The notes beneath the pieces are model-generated. The model was not told the origin of the DNA, ran no database searches, and was given only the letters and a program-made list of their open reading frames with translations. A stretch of 64,000 nt of DNA, taken from contig NZ_QLVG01000033.1 of assembly GCF_003382685.1 (NCBI RefSeq), forward strand, positions 1 through 64,000, given 5' to 3'. The translations under genes and the position numbers were made by a program. Positions 1-7,454 of this stretch are shown piece after piece; positions within the stretch are counted from its first letter, which is position 1; every line of letters starts with the position of its first letter. This DNA comes from Halorussus litoreus. GTDB lineage: Archaea; Halobacteriota; Halobacteria; Halobacteriales; Haladaptataceae.

Positions 1-27
1 CCCCCCCCCCCCCCCCCCCCCCCCCCC
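1..27. other. 27-base poly-C run at window edge
   Basis: The window opens with 27 consecutive C residues, unlike anything else in these 64 kb. It sits exactly at the edge, just outside the stop codon of the first gene. A sequencing or assembly end artefact is the likeliest explanation; a real homopolymer cannot be excluded from the sequence alone. Confidence 0.6.
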
Positions 28-36
28 GACCGCGAG

Positions 37-510
37 CTACATGTCGAGCGAGATGAACGACACGTCACGCTCGCGCATGTAGCTCCGGAACTCGTCGACC
101 ACGGTCGGGAGTACTGGGAGGATCCCCCGCTCGAACGACGCCACGACGACCTCGTCGTCCACGAAGCCGGTGAATAGTATCTTGTCGTCGGCGACCTTGA
201 TGATCTGGTTGACGTTCTCGGCGTTCATCAGCGCCTCGTAGCTCTCGCTGGCGACGAGTTCGAGGAGCTCGGACTCGACCTCGCGTTGGCGACGCCGGGT
301 CCAGTCGAGGTCCTCGCGGAGGTGGAGTACCTCGATCTGCTGGTCGGCGGCGACTTCCGAGCCCGGAGCGTCAGTCGAGTCGAGATCGCGCTCCGAGATA
401 GAATCGCCTTCGTTGCCATTCCCGTTCTCCGGATCTGCCCGGACGAAGTACCGGAGTTTCCTCCCGGCGTGTTCGCTGGTGATCGAGCACATGTCCTCGG
501 CGATAGTCAT
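37..510 (-). CDS. Conserved haloarchaeal hypothetical protein
   Basis: This 157-residue acidic protein is not recognised with certainty. Residues about 50-85 are charged and probably helical or coiled coil (IEVLHLREDLDWTRRRQ). The C-terminal half has alternating hydrophobic strands (KILFTGFVDDEVVVASFERG) and looks like a small alpha/beta domain. There is no signal peptide, membrane segment or Cys cluster. The ATG chosen gives the full open frame and has no better internal alternative. It lies on the opposite strand to adk, in tandem with the next minus-strand gene. The function is unknown, though the acid-rich linker near residues 30-50 is typical of halophile regulators. Confidence 0.7.
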   Translation of the reverse strand: MTIAEDMCSITSEHAGRKLRYFVRADPENGNGNEGDSISERDLDSTDAPGSEVAADQQIEVLHLREDLDWTRRRQREVESELLELVASESYEALMNAENVNQIIKVADDKILFTGFVDDEVVVASFERGILPVLPTVVDEFRSYMRERDVSFISLDM

Positions 511-582
511 GTCTCAGCACGGTGGCGGTCGCTCGGAATAAATCCTGTGACGCGCGTTCGGACTACCCTTTCGACGGGGTAC

Positions 583-1038
583 TCAGACCGCGGTGACCCA
601 CGCCCGGAACGTCTCGGGTTGGTCGTACACCTCGCGGAACGCCCGCTCGACGAACTGCGCGACTCGGTTGGCGTCGGCCAGCGCCGACACCCGGACGTTG
701 ACCCCCTCGGTCTCCTCGGGACGGTTGAGTTCGTCGACCTTGAACGCCGGGAACTCCGACAGCAGGCGCTTCAGATCCTCTAGCTCTTCGTCGGTGCAGT
801 CGAGGTTGCAGACGCCGTCGCCGAACTGGATCCACGGCGGGGCTCGCTCGGTGTCGTCTTCATCGTCGCCTTCGCCTGCTTCCTCGACCTCGGCTGCATC
901 GGCGAACTCCTCGCCAGCGGCCGCGTCCCGGTGGGCCTCGAACGTGACGAACGCGCTCGCCCGCTCGCGGTGGGCCGCGATGCCCTCCGCGAACAGCTTC
1001 TGGCGGTCCTCGGGGCTGTCGGCGTCGAATCTGGTCAT
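583..1038 (-). CDS. Conserved haloarchaeal hypothetical protein beside adk
   Basis: This 151-residue acidic soluble protein begins MTRFDADSPEDRQKLFAEGI. I chose the ATG at 1038 because the N-terminus then starts with a plausible amphipathic helix; the open frame further upstream encodes basic, non-halophilic sequence. Around residue 50 is an Asp/Glu-rich linker, followed by a conserved-looking segment with a CNLDC pair (WIQFGDGVCNLDC). The two Cys could bind metal but a second pair is missing. It is divergent from adk with about 200 bp between the starts. I do not recognise a functional family. Confidence 0.75.
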   Translation of the reverse strand: MTRFDADSPEDRQKLFAEGIAAHRERASAFVTFEAHRDAAAGEEFADAAEVEEAGEGDDEDDTERAPPWIQFGDGVCNLDCTDEELEDLKRLLSEFPAFKVDELNRPEETEGVNVRVSALADANRVAQFVERAFREVYDQPETFRAWVTAV

Positions 1039-1205
1039 ACAGGTGGTACTCGACCGGGCTTGAAAAAGGATGCCGGACGCGAGTGATGGAATCGGAGAGT
1101 CGTGATTCGCTGCTGCAGGTGTTGTTCGGTTGGTCGGTATGTCTTTCCACCTCGGCGCGTGCTGGCGCGAGTTTAGCTCGCGCTTCCTGTCCGCTTTCTT
1201 CAAAG

Positions 1206-1234
1206 CTTTAAACGTGGGCACCGCACGTCGAATC
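1206..1234 (+). promoter_or_regulatory. adk promoter (TATA box)
   Basis: CTTTAAA at 1206-1212 lies about 25 nt before the adk ATG at 1235, the spacing expected for a haloarchaeal promoter giving a leaderless or nearly leaderless mRNA. No Shine-Dalgarno motif precedes the ATG. Confidence 0.65.
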
Positions 1235-1879
1235 ATGAACCCGCACATTCTGATACTCGGTGCGCCGGGCGCAGGGAAGGGAACCCAGAGCGACAACATC
1301 GTCTCGGAGTTCGGCGTCGAGCACGTCACGACCGGGGACGCGCTCCGGTCGAACAAGGGCATGGACATCAGCCATCTCGGCCTCGAATACGACACGCCGG
1401 GCGAGTACATGGACAAGGGCGAACTCGTCCCGGACCCCGTGGTCAACGAGATCGTCAAGACCGCGCTGGAGGAGGCCGACGGCTACGTGCTCGATGGCTA
1501 CCCGCGCAACCTCGATCAGGCCGAGTACCTCTCGGAGATCACCGACCTCGACGTGGTGCTGTACCTCGACGTCGACGAGGACGTGCTGGTCGCGCGCCTG
1601 ACCGGCCGCCGCGTCTGCGAAGAGTGTGGCGCGACCTACCACGTGGAGTTCAGCCCGCCCGAGGAGGAGGGCGTCTGCGACGAGTGCGGCGGCGACCTCT
1701 ACCAGCGCGAGGACGACTCCGAGGAGACCGCCCGCGAGCGCATCCGCGTCTACGAGGAGAACACCGCGCCGGTCGTGGAGTTCTACGACGACGAGGGCGA
1801 CCTCGCGCGCGTCGACGGCGAGGGAACGCCCGACGAGGTGTGGGCCGACGTGCGCGAGGCCATCGAGTCGAACGCCTAA
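1235..1879 (+). CDS. adk: Adenylate kinase
   Basis: It catalyses ATP + AMP = 2 ADP in the cytosol, balancing adenine nucleotides. The 214-residue protein has the P-loop GAPGAGKGT at residues 9-17 and the NMP-binding segment TTGDALR. DGYPRN near residues 87-92 is the usual AMP-binding loop. The LID domain carries four Cys (128, 131, 148, 151) in CxxC...CxxC arrangement, so a zinc-stabilised long-type LID. The ATG is set by the TATA box 25 nt upstream. The gene begins the adk - DUF106 - cmk - truB block common to haloarchaea. Its stop codon overlaps the stop of the convergent downstream gene by 3 nt. Confidence 0.97.
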   Translation: MNPHILILGAPGAGKGTQSDNIVSEFGVEHVTTGDALRSNKGMDISHLGLEYDTPGEYMDKGELVPDPVVNEIVKTALEEADGYVLDGYPRNLDQAEYLSEITDLDVVLYLDVDEDVLVARLTGRRVCEECGATYHVEFSPPEEEGVCDECGGDLYQREDDSEETARERIRVYEENTAPVVEFYDDEGDLARVDGEGTPDEVWADVREAIESNA

Positions 1880-2301
1880 CGTTCTAGTTCCTGATCGCGC
1901 TTCCGGCCAGTTCGGCCTCCCGCGTCCGTTCTGCGTCCGGCGTCCGTTCGGTACTGCTTCGCGTCTTCGAGCGTCTCGGTCTCGAGCAGTCGGTCGAGAC
2001 GACGCTCGAACTCATCCTCCGTCAGGTCGCCGTCCGCGTAGCGCCGCCGCAACCGTTCGAGCGCCGCCTCGTCGTCGTCGAGTTCGGAGTCGGACCCCAC
2101 GAGGCCGTCGAACGTCCCGGTCTGCGTGAAGAACCACAGCAGCGGGACGACGACCGCGAGGACGGCCAGCGGGATGGCGAGCACGAATAGCACCGCCGGC
2201 GCTTCGGCGGCGAGTATCGAAACCACGACTGTCGTGACCACGCCCGCTATCACGATCTTGGGTGTCGACTCGGACTCGCCCCCGTCGAGCGCATCGTTCA
2301 T
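1876..2301 (-). CDS. SHOCT-domain membrane protein
   Basis: This is a 141-residue protein with two closely spaced N-terminal hydrophobic segments (about residues 15-55). A short acidic linker follows, then a SHOCT-type motif, [20 protein letters not shown], at about residues 80-100, with a basic C-terminal tail. SHOCT modules are short oligomerisation or membrane-associated motifs in prokaryotes and the biochemical role here is unknown. The ATG at 2301 places the first membrane segment near the N-terminus; an upstream in-frame start would add a poorly hydrophobic stretch overlapping the next gene's promoter. The 3' end is convergent with adk (stop codons overlap). Confidence 0.8.
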   Translation of the reverse strand: MNDALDGGESESTPKIVIAGVVTTVVVSILAAEAPAVLFVLAIPLAVLAVVVPLLWFFTQTGTFDGLVGSDSELDDDEAALERLRRRYADGDLTEDEFERRLDRLLETETLEDAKQYRTDAGRRTDAGGRTGRKRDQELER

Positions 2302-2416
2302 GAGAGATGGGTTAGATTCGGTGACAGATAATTCAGGGGGGTTCTGCCCGGCGCGTGGGTGGCCACTACGGTTCGATAGCGAAAGTTGATTAACCGGGAA
2401 GTCCCAACGCAGCACA

Positions 2417-3346
2417 ATGGCACGGACCGCGGACAAGATCGAATCGCTCATCGCCGAGGACGAGGAGATGAGCGACGCGCTGGCGGTCGTCTACGACCGC
2501 ACCGGCGGCGGCTCCGACGAGATCGCGTGGGGTGACGTGAACGACGAGCTTTCGAGCGGGCAGTGGGGCCGGCTCATCGAGAAGGACGTCCTCCGAAGCG
2601 ACGGCGACGAGTTCCGACTCGCCGACCCCGACGCGGTCGTGGCCGCGCTCGAAGACGAGCCGAACACGACCATCTCGACCGGCGAAACCGATACCGACAT
2701 CGAGTTGGACGTCGAGGACATCGACGACGACGGTTCGTCGTGGACCACGTGGGACAAGTTGGCCGGGCTGGGCTCTATCGGGCTGTTCCTCGGCTACTCC
2801 CAGACGCCCATCCGGAACGCGGTCGGCGGCTTCGTGAACCTCTTCGTCGGCCCGCTCGATCAGGTGTTACCGTTCTACGTTATCGTGCTGGTACTGGCGC
2901 TGGTGACAGGGCTGTTCACCACGCTCCTTCAGGCGAATCTGATGGACATGGAGAAGATGAGCATGTATCAGAATCGGATGAAGGAGATCCAGGAAAAGCG
3001 CAAGGAGGCCAAGGAACGCGGCGACGACGAGGCCATAGAGCGCATCCGCGAGGAGCAGATGGACGCGATGGGCGACCAGCTCGGCATGTTCAAAGAGCAG
3101 TTCCGCCCGATGGTGTGGACGATGTTCTTCACCATCCCCGTCTTCCTCTGGATCTACTGGAAGGTGTTCGGCGGCCACATCCCCGACGCCGAGTGGCAGA
3201 TCGTCGCACCGTTGATCGGTGAGGCGACGTGGCGCACCGGCGTCGTCGGGCCGATGGAACTCTGGATCGTCTGGTACTTCCTCTGCTCGATGGGGTTCTC
3301 CCAGATCATCCGGAAGTCGCTGAACATCCAGACGACGCCGACGTAG
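2417..3346 (+). CDS. DUF106/EMC3-TMCO1-like (YidC/Oxa1 superfamily) membrane protein
   Basis: The 309-residue protein has an N-terminal acidic, helical soluble part (residues 1-110). Membrane segments lie near 120-140, 155-175 and 230-290, separated by a long charged coiled coil, MKEIQEKRKEAKERGDDEAI. That layout (TM, cytoplasmic coiled coil, TMs) is the hallmark of archaeal DUF106 proteins, which belong to the Oxa1/YidC/EMC3 superfamily. They are thought to act as membrane-protein insertases with the Sec machinery. The position between adk and cmk is the conserved haloarchaeal order. The N-terminal soluble extension is longer than in minimal members and looks HTH-like, which I infer only from helical pattern. 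Confidence 0.9.
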   Translation: MARTADKIESLIAEDEEMSDALAVVYDRTGGGSDEIAWGDVNDELSSGQWGRLIEKDVLRSDGDEFRLADPDAVVAALEDEPNTTISTGETDTDIELDVEDIDDDGSSWTTWDKLAGLGSIGLFLGYSQTPIRNAVGGFVNLFVGPLDQVLPFYVIVLVLALVTGLFTTLLQANLMDMEKMSMYQNRMKEIQEKRKEAKERGDDEAIERIREEQMDAMGDQLGMFKEQFRPMVWTMFFTIPVFLWIYWKVFGGHIPDAEWQIVAPLIGEATWRTGVVGPMELWIVWYFLCSMGFSQIIRKSLNIQTTPT

Positions 3347-3442
3347 ATTCGGATTCGTCGGTTCTCTCGGTGGCTTTTTCTTTCAGTCCTCTGTCCGATA
3401 TTGGTTCTCTCTCCGACTCTCGCTCCGTTATCCAGAAATCCC

Positions 3443-3580
3443 GGCGCGCGAGCAACGCGCGCGAGGGACGAGTCAGCACAGCGAAACGAGCAACGCAGGA
3501 GGCTGGGGAGGGTCGAGGCTCCGGTGCGGTCGCGGGGCGGTGCTGTGCGGTCACGCCGAGGCTCAAGCAGTAGCTAGCTT
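3443..3580 (-). repeat. Dispersed repeat family B, copy B1a (inverted)
   Basis: Read on the minus strand, this starts at AAGCTAGCTACTG and continues through a GACCGCACAGCAC-like block and CCTCCCCAGCCTC to a CTCGCGCGCGTTGCTCGC end. It matches copies B1b (3612-3751, opposite orientation) and B2 (33860-34030). Together with B1b it forms an imperfect palindrome of about 300 bp with a T-rich 31-bp centre (TCGTTTTTTATCG). It fills most of the 600-bp interval between the DUF106 gene and cmk. Confidence 0.75.
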
Positions 3581-3611
3581 CACGGTCGATTCGTTTTTTA
3601 TCGAGACTGCG

Positions 3612-3751
3612 AAGCTAGCTACTGCCGAGGCATATGAGAGACCGCAACCGCACAGCACTGCGACCGCACAGCACGGGCCTCAGACCTCCCCAACCTCCTG
3701 CGCTTCTCGGCCTTCGGCCTGCGATGCTCGTCCCTCGCGCGGTTTGGCGCG
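3612..3751 (+). repeat. Dispersed repeat family B, copy B1b
   Basis: It begins AAGCTAGCTACTGCCGAGGC and runs through GAGAGACCGCAACCGCACAG, GGGCCTCAGACCTCCCC and AACCTCCTGCG to CGTCCCTCGCGCG. The flanks agree closely with B2 near 33860, whereas the inner hairpin (GGCCTTCGGCC here) is different. No plausible coding capacity. It lies just upstream of cmk, separated by about 200 bp that hold only the cmk promoter region. Confidence 0.75.
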
Positions 3752-3948
3752 ACACGGAGGTCGCGTCCGCACACGCCGGGTGGAAAGATGAGCCAGCGCA
3801 GCCAGTGGAGAGACAATTTCGTCCAACTTATCCGGAAGTCCCACCAGCCCACGCGGTCCGAAAATCCGGAGCAGAGAGTACCCAACCCGCCGCCGTCGCA
3901 CCCGGGGAAGTTCAAAACCCCTTTCATAGCTCGCCGACGAGGGAAGAT

Positions 3949-4524
3949 ATGCTGATTACAGTCTCCGGACCACCCGGAAGCGGCAAGAGCACGACCGCTT
4001 CCAATCTCGCCGACGCGCTCGGGCTCGACCACGTCAGCGGCGGGGACATCTTCCGCGAACTCGCCGACGAACGGGGGTACACGCCGCTGGAGTTCAACAA
4101 ACTCGCCGAGGAGAACGACCAGATCGACCGCGACCTCGACCGTCGCCTGCAGGACGTCGCCATCGACCGCGACGACGTGGTGCTCGAATCCCGACTGGCG
4201 GGCTGGCTGGCGGGCGATCAGGCCGACTTCCGGGTGTGGCTCGACGCGCCGCTGGACGTGCGCGCCGAGCGCGTGGCCGACCGCGAGGGCAAGCCCGTCT
4301 CGGAAGCCCGCGAGGAGAGCGCGGCCCGCCAGAGCAGCGAGGCCGACCGGTATCTCGACTACTACGGTATCGACGTGACCGACCTCACCATCTACGACCT
4401 CTCGGTCAACACCGCGCGGTGGGACGCCGACGCGGTGCTCGACATGCTCGTGACCGCCGTCGAGGACTACGACCCCGAAGTCGACGAGGGCAAGTACCCC
4501 GTCGACGTGGACTACGACTTCTGA
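3949..4524 (+). CDS. cmk: Cytidylate kinase (archaeal short type)
   Basis: It phosphorylates CMP/dCMP to the diphosphate using ATP. The 191-residue protein opens with [15 protein letters not shown], a P-loop at residues 7-15. [14 protein letters not shown] is the NMP-binding segment, and the R-rich LID-like part ([20 protein letters not shown]) contains the expected arginines. The ATG at 3949 is the only start compatible with a P-loop right at the N-terminus; the upstream open frame is repeat DNA. Only 3 nt separate its stop from truB, so the two are co-transcribed. Archaeal Cmk of about 180-195 residues lacks the bacterial insert, as seen here. Confidence 0.95.
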   Translation: MLITVSGPPGSGKSTTASNLADALGLDHVSGGDIFRELADERGYTPLEFNKLAEENDQIDRDLDRRLQDVAIDRDDVVLESRLAGWLAGDQADFRVWLDAPLDVRAERVADREGKPVSEAREESAARQSSEADRYLDYYGIDVTDLTIYDLSVNTARWDADAVLDMLVTAVEDYDPEVDEGKYPVDVDYDF

Positions 4525-4527
4525 GCC

Positions 4528-5442
4528 ATGCTCCGCGGACCTCCCGAGGAACGGTCGCCGGCCGAACTGCTCGCCTTCGGCGTCGTGAACCTCGACAAGC
4601 CGCCGGGCCCCTCGGCCCACCAGGTCGCGGGGTGGGTGCGGGATTTCGCGAGGGAGGCCATGGCCTCCGTGGAGCGGGCCGACGGCCACGCGGAACCCGT
4701 CGAGCAGGCCGCCCACGCCGGGACGCTCGACCCGAAGGTGACGGGCTGTCTCCCGATGCTGACCGGCACCGCGACCCGGCTCTCGCAGGTGTTCCTCGAA
4801 GGCGCGAAAGAGTACGTCGCGGTGCTGGAGCTCCACGACCGCGCCCCGGCCGACGTCGAGGCCATCGCCGCGGAGTTCGAGGGACCGCTGTACCAGAAGC
4901 CGCCGCGAAAGAGCGCGGTCGCCCGCCAGTTGCGCGTCCGGGAGATCTACGACCTCGACGTGCTGGAGGTCGAAGACCGGCGCGCACTCGTCCGCATCCG
5001 CTGTGAGAGCGGGACCTACATTCGGAAGCTCTGTCACGACCTCGGCCTCGCGCTCGGCACGGGCGCGCACATGGGCGACCTCCGCCGGACCGCGACCGAC
5101 CCCTTCGACGACACCGACCTCGTGACGATGGAGGACTTCGCCGATGGATTGGCCCGCTGGCGCGAAGACGACGAAGACGACTGGCTCCGAGAGGTCGTCA
5201 GTCCGGCCGAGCGCGCGCTGGACCACCTCCCCGCGGTGACCGTCGCGCCGAGCGCGGCCGAGCAGGTCGCGCAGGGCGCGCAGGTGTACGCGCCGGGCGT
5301 CATCGAGGTCGAGGACGCGGACGAGGGGCAGCTGGTGGCCTGCCTCACGCCGGACGGGGCCGCGGTCTGTCTCGGCACGATGGTCGGTGACGCCGACGCC
5401 GAGGAGGGCGTGGTGGTGGAGCTAGAGCGCGTGTTGGTTTGA
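4528..5442 (+). CDS. truB: tRNA/rRNA pseudouridine synthase TruB/Cbf5 family
   Basis: This is the catalytic subunit of archaeal box H/ACA RNPs, and can also make tRNA pseudouridine 55. The 304-residue protein has the family motif HAGTLDPKVTG at residues 63-73, with catalytic Asp68. The second conserved block is YIRKLCHDLG, near residue 170. A C-terminal PUA domain (about residues 220-304, AAEQVAQGAQVYAPGV onward) binds the RNA. Between residues 45 and 60 is a short acidic insert (ERADGHAEPVE). The gene follows cmk by 3 nt. It is shorter than eukaryotic dyskerin, as expected for archaea. Confidence 0.95.
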   Translation: MLRGPPEERSPAELLAFGVVNLDKPPGPSAHQVAGWVRDFAREAMASVERADGHAEPVEQAAHAGTLDPKVTGCLPMLTGTATRLSQVFLEGAKEYVAVLELHDRAPADVEAIAAEFEGPLYQKPPRKSAVARQLRVREIYDLDVLEVEDRRALVRIRCESGTYIRKLCHDLGLALGTGAHMGDLRRTATDPFDDTDLVTMEDFADGLARWREDDEDDWLREVVSPAERALDHLPAVTVAPSAAEQVAQGAQVYAPGVIEVEDADEGQLVACLTPDGAAVCLGTMVGDADAEEGVVVELERVLV

Positions 5443-5563
5443 GACGCAGACGCTAACCGCACCGTATCCGTGCCGACTGATTTCTGCTTGCTTCGCCACT
5501 GGCGATGAGAGCGAACTACGCGAGTAGTATTCAGACAGGCCCGTTGCGCTGATTCTGTGGTTT

Positions 5564-5594
5564 CGAAAGCCCTGGCCCGTTCAGTCTGCCAGGG
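5564..5594. repeat. Dispersed repeat family A, minimal copy A1
   Basis: Thirty-one bases reproduce only the two ends of family A: CGAAAGCCCT on the left and GTTCAGTCTGCCAGGG on the right. The ~100-bp hairpin core present in A2 (19756-19883) and A3 (46335-46465) is missing. A small hairpin (CCCTGGC/GCCAGGG) remains. It lies in the 288-bp gap upstream of trpD. Confidence 0.55.
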
Positions 5595-5670
5595 GTGTGG
5601 ATCGACCCACTGCTCGAAACAGACGATTGGCCGCGCTTCTCTGAACTGGTCAACTGCACAGCCCCGACAC

Positions 5671-5730
5671 CTTTAAGTCGATGTACGATTGTGTTCATCA
5701 CAAGACGAAGACGTACATTGGTGACACACA
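5671..5730 (+). promoter_or_regulatory. trp operon promoter with palindromic candidate operator
   Basis: CTTTAA at 5671-5676 is a TATA-like box 55 nt before the trpD ATG. Downstream lies TTGTGTTCATCACAA (5689-5703), a perfect 5-bp inverted repeat with 5-nt spacer. It is bracketed by ATGTAC (5681-5686) and GTACAT (5713-5718). This nested symmetry overlaps the expected transcription start and suits repressor binding. Tryptophan control is an inference from the genes that follow. Confidence 0.55.
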
Positions 5731-6735
5731 ATGCAGGATTATATCGAACGCGTCACGGACGGTGCGGACCTCTCGCTCGACGAAGCCCGCGAGGCGGCCA
5801 CCGCCGTCTTCGAGGGTGCGACCGAGACCCAGATCGGCGCGCTGCTGGCGGCTCTCCGCGCGAAGGGCGAGACCGAGACCGAGATCGCCGGGTTCGCCCA
5901 GGGAATGGCCGACGCCGCGCGCACCATCGACCCCGACCGCTCCCCGCTGGTCGACACCTGCGGGACCGGCGGCGACGACTACGACACCATCAACGTCTCG
6001 ACCACGAGTGCCATCGTCGCCAGCGGCGCGGGCGTCCCGGTCGCCAAGCATGGCAACTACTCGGTCTCCTCGTCGTCCGGAAGCGCCGACGTGCTCGAAG
6101 AGGTCGGCGTCGAGGTCGAGGCCGAACCGCCCGCGGTCGAGTCGGCCATCGAGGACGACGGCATCGGGTTCATGCTCGCGCCGGTGTTCCACCCCGCGAT
6201 GAAGGCGGTCATCGGCCCCCGGAAGGAGCTCGGGATGCGCACCGTGTTCAACGTGCTGGGCCCGCTCACGAACCCCGCGGGCGCAGATGCCCAGGTCGTC
6301 GGCGTGTACGACCCCGACCTCGTGCCCGTGCTCGCGCGCTCGCTCGCTCAGATGGACGTCGAGCGCGCGCTGGTGGTCCACGGCTCGGGCATGGACGAGA
6401 TTGCGGTCCACGGCGAGACCACCGCCGCGGAGGTCCGGGGCGGCGACATCGAGGAGTACGCTATCGCGCCCGCCGATCTCGGGCTCGACCGCCACGACGT
6501 ATCGGCCGTCGCTGGCGGGACCCCCGAGGAGAACGCCGCGGACCTGCAGGGCATCGTCGACGGTGAGGTCACCGGCGCGAAGCGCGACATCATCCTTGCG
6601 AACGCCGGGGCCGCGCTCTACGTCGCGGGCGAGGCCGACTCGCTGGAGGACGGCGCGGAGCTCGCCGCGAAGGCCATCGACGACGGCGGGGCCGCCGACC
6701 AGCTCGAACGACTCCAGCGGACCGTGACAGCATGA
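5731..6735 (+). CDS. trpD: Anthranilate phosphoribosyltransferase
   Basis: It transfers phosphoribose from PRPP to anthranilate, the second step of tryptophan synthesis. The 334-residue protein has the PRPP-binding CGTGGDD motif at about residues 77-83 and KHGNYSVSSSSGSADVLEE at 106-124. The family's later FNVLGPLTNPA motif is also present. Length is normal for the family. It is the first gene of the operon; its stop overlaps the trpF start (ATGA, 4 nt). The start is supported by the promoter 55 nt upstream. No residues known to be essential appear to be lost. Confidence 0.97.
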   Translation: MQDYIERVTDGADLSLDEAREAATAVFEGATETQIGALLAALRAKGETETEIAGFAQGMADAARTIDPDRSPLVDTCGTGGDDYDTINVSTTSAIVASGAGVPVAKHGNYSVSSSSGSADVLEEVGVEVEAEPPAVESAIEDDGIGFMLAPVFHPAMKAVIGPRKELGMRTVFNVLGPLTNPAGADAQVVGVYDPDLVPVLARSLAQMDVERALVVHGSGMDEIAVHGETTAAEVRGGDIEEYAIAPADLGLDRHDVSAVAGGTPEENAADLQGIVDGEVTGAKRDIILANAGAALYVAGEADSLEDGAELAAKAIDDGGAADQLERLQRTVTA

Positions 6736-7454
6736 CGCAGGCCCGTGACAGCGCGACGCGGGTGAAGGTCTGCGGGATCACCTGCCCGGCCGACCTCCGG
6801 GTGGCCGTCGAGGCGGGCGCGGACGCAATCGGCCTGCTGGTGGACGTGCCGGTCGACTCTCCCAGAGAGATCGACGCCGAGACCGCCGCGGCGCTCGCCG
6901 AGAGCGTCCCGCCGTTCGTGACGACAGTACTGGTCACGATGGCCGAGACGCCCGAGGAAGTGGTCGAACTCGCAAACGTCATCGACCCGGACGCCGTGCA
7001 GGTCCACGGCGAGCTCTCGGCCGGCGACCTCGCGTACCTGACCGCGAGCGTGGACGCCCAACTCCTCAAGACCGTGGCCGCCAGCGACCCGGAGCGCGCC
7101 CGCCAGTACGACGAGGTCGCGGACGCGCTGCTGGTCGACTCGGTCGACGACGACGGCGCTGGCGGCACCGGTCGAACCCACGACTGGGAGCGCACCGCCG
7201 CGGTCGCCGCGGACCTCGACTCGCCGGTCGTGCTCGCCGGCGGGCTGACGCCCGAGAACGTCGGCGAGGCCGTGGGGACGGTCGCACCGTTCGCGGTCGA
7301 CGTGGCGAGCGGCGTCGAGCGCGAGGGCGTGGATTGCGACGGTGGTGAGTCCGATGCCGACGCCGAGTCGGCCTCGCCAAGCCGGAAGGACCCCGAAGCG
7401 GTCGCCGAGTTCGTGGAGAACGCCAGACGAGCGCGTCGGCCCCCGACGCCATGA
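6732..7454 (+). CDS. trpF: Phosphoribosylanthranilate isomerase
   Basis: It carries out the Amadori rearrangement of phosphoribosylanthranilate to CdRP. The 240-residue TIM barrel has VKVCGIT at residues 11-17 with the catalytic Cys14. The usual GFVF strand is replaced by the haloarchaeal form GLLVDVPVDSPREI. DAVQVHGE and VVLAGGLTPENV follow, then VDVASGVER as the phosphate-binding end. An acidic insert near residues 200-220 is halophile-specific. It overlaps trpD and trpE by 4 nt each, which implies translational coupling. Confidence 0.96.
   Translation: MTQARDSATRVKVCGITCPADLRVAVEAGADAIGLLVDVPVDSPREIDAETAAALAESVPPFVTTVLVTMAETPEEVVELANVIDPDAVQVHGELSAGDLAYLTASVDAQLLKTVAASDPERARQYDEVADALLVDSVDDDGAGGTGRTHDWERTAAVAADLDSPVVLAGGLTPENVGEAVGTVAPFAVDVASGVEREGVDCDGGESDADAESASPSRKDPEAVAEFVENARRARRPPTP

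Noticed and set aside
1-27. Biological poly-C tract (for example a recombination or regulatory element)
   Set aside because: It lies exactly at the sequence edge and is unlike the rest of the window, so an assembly artefact is more likely.
3443-3751. Insertion sequence with transposase
   Set aside because: Neither strand encodes a transposase-like protein; only non-coding inverted repeat structure is present.
3619-5226. Long minus-strand open frame antisense to cmk and truB (535 codons)
   Set aside because: It runs opposite two clear housekeeping genes, has no conserved motif, and reflects high G+C third-position bias.
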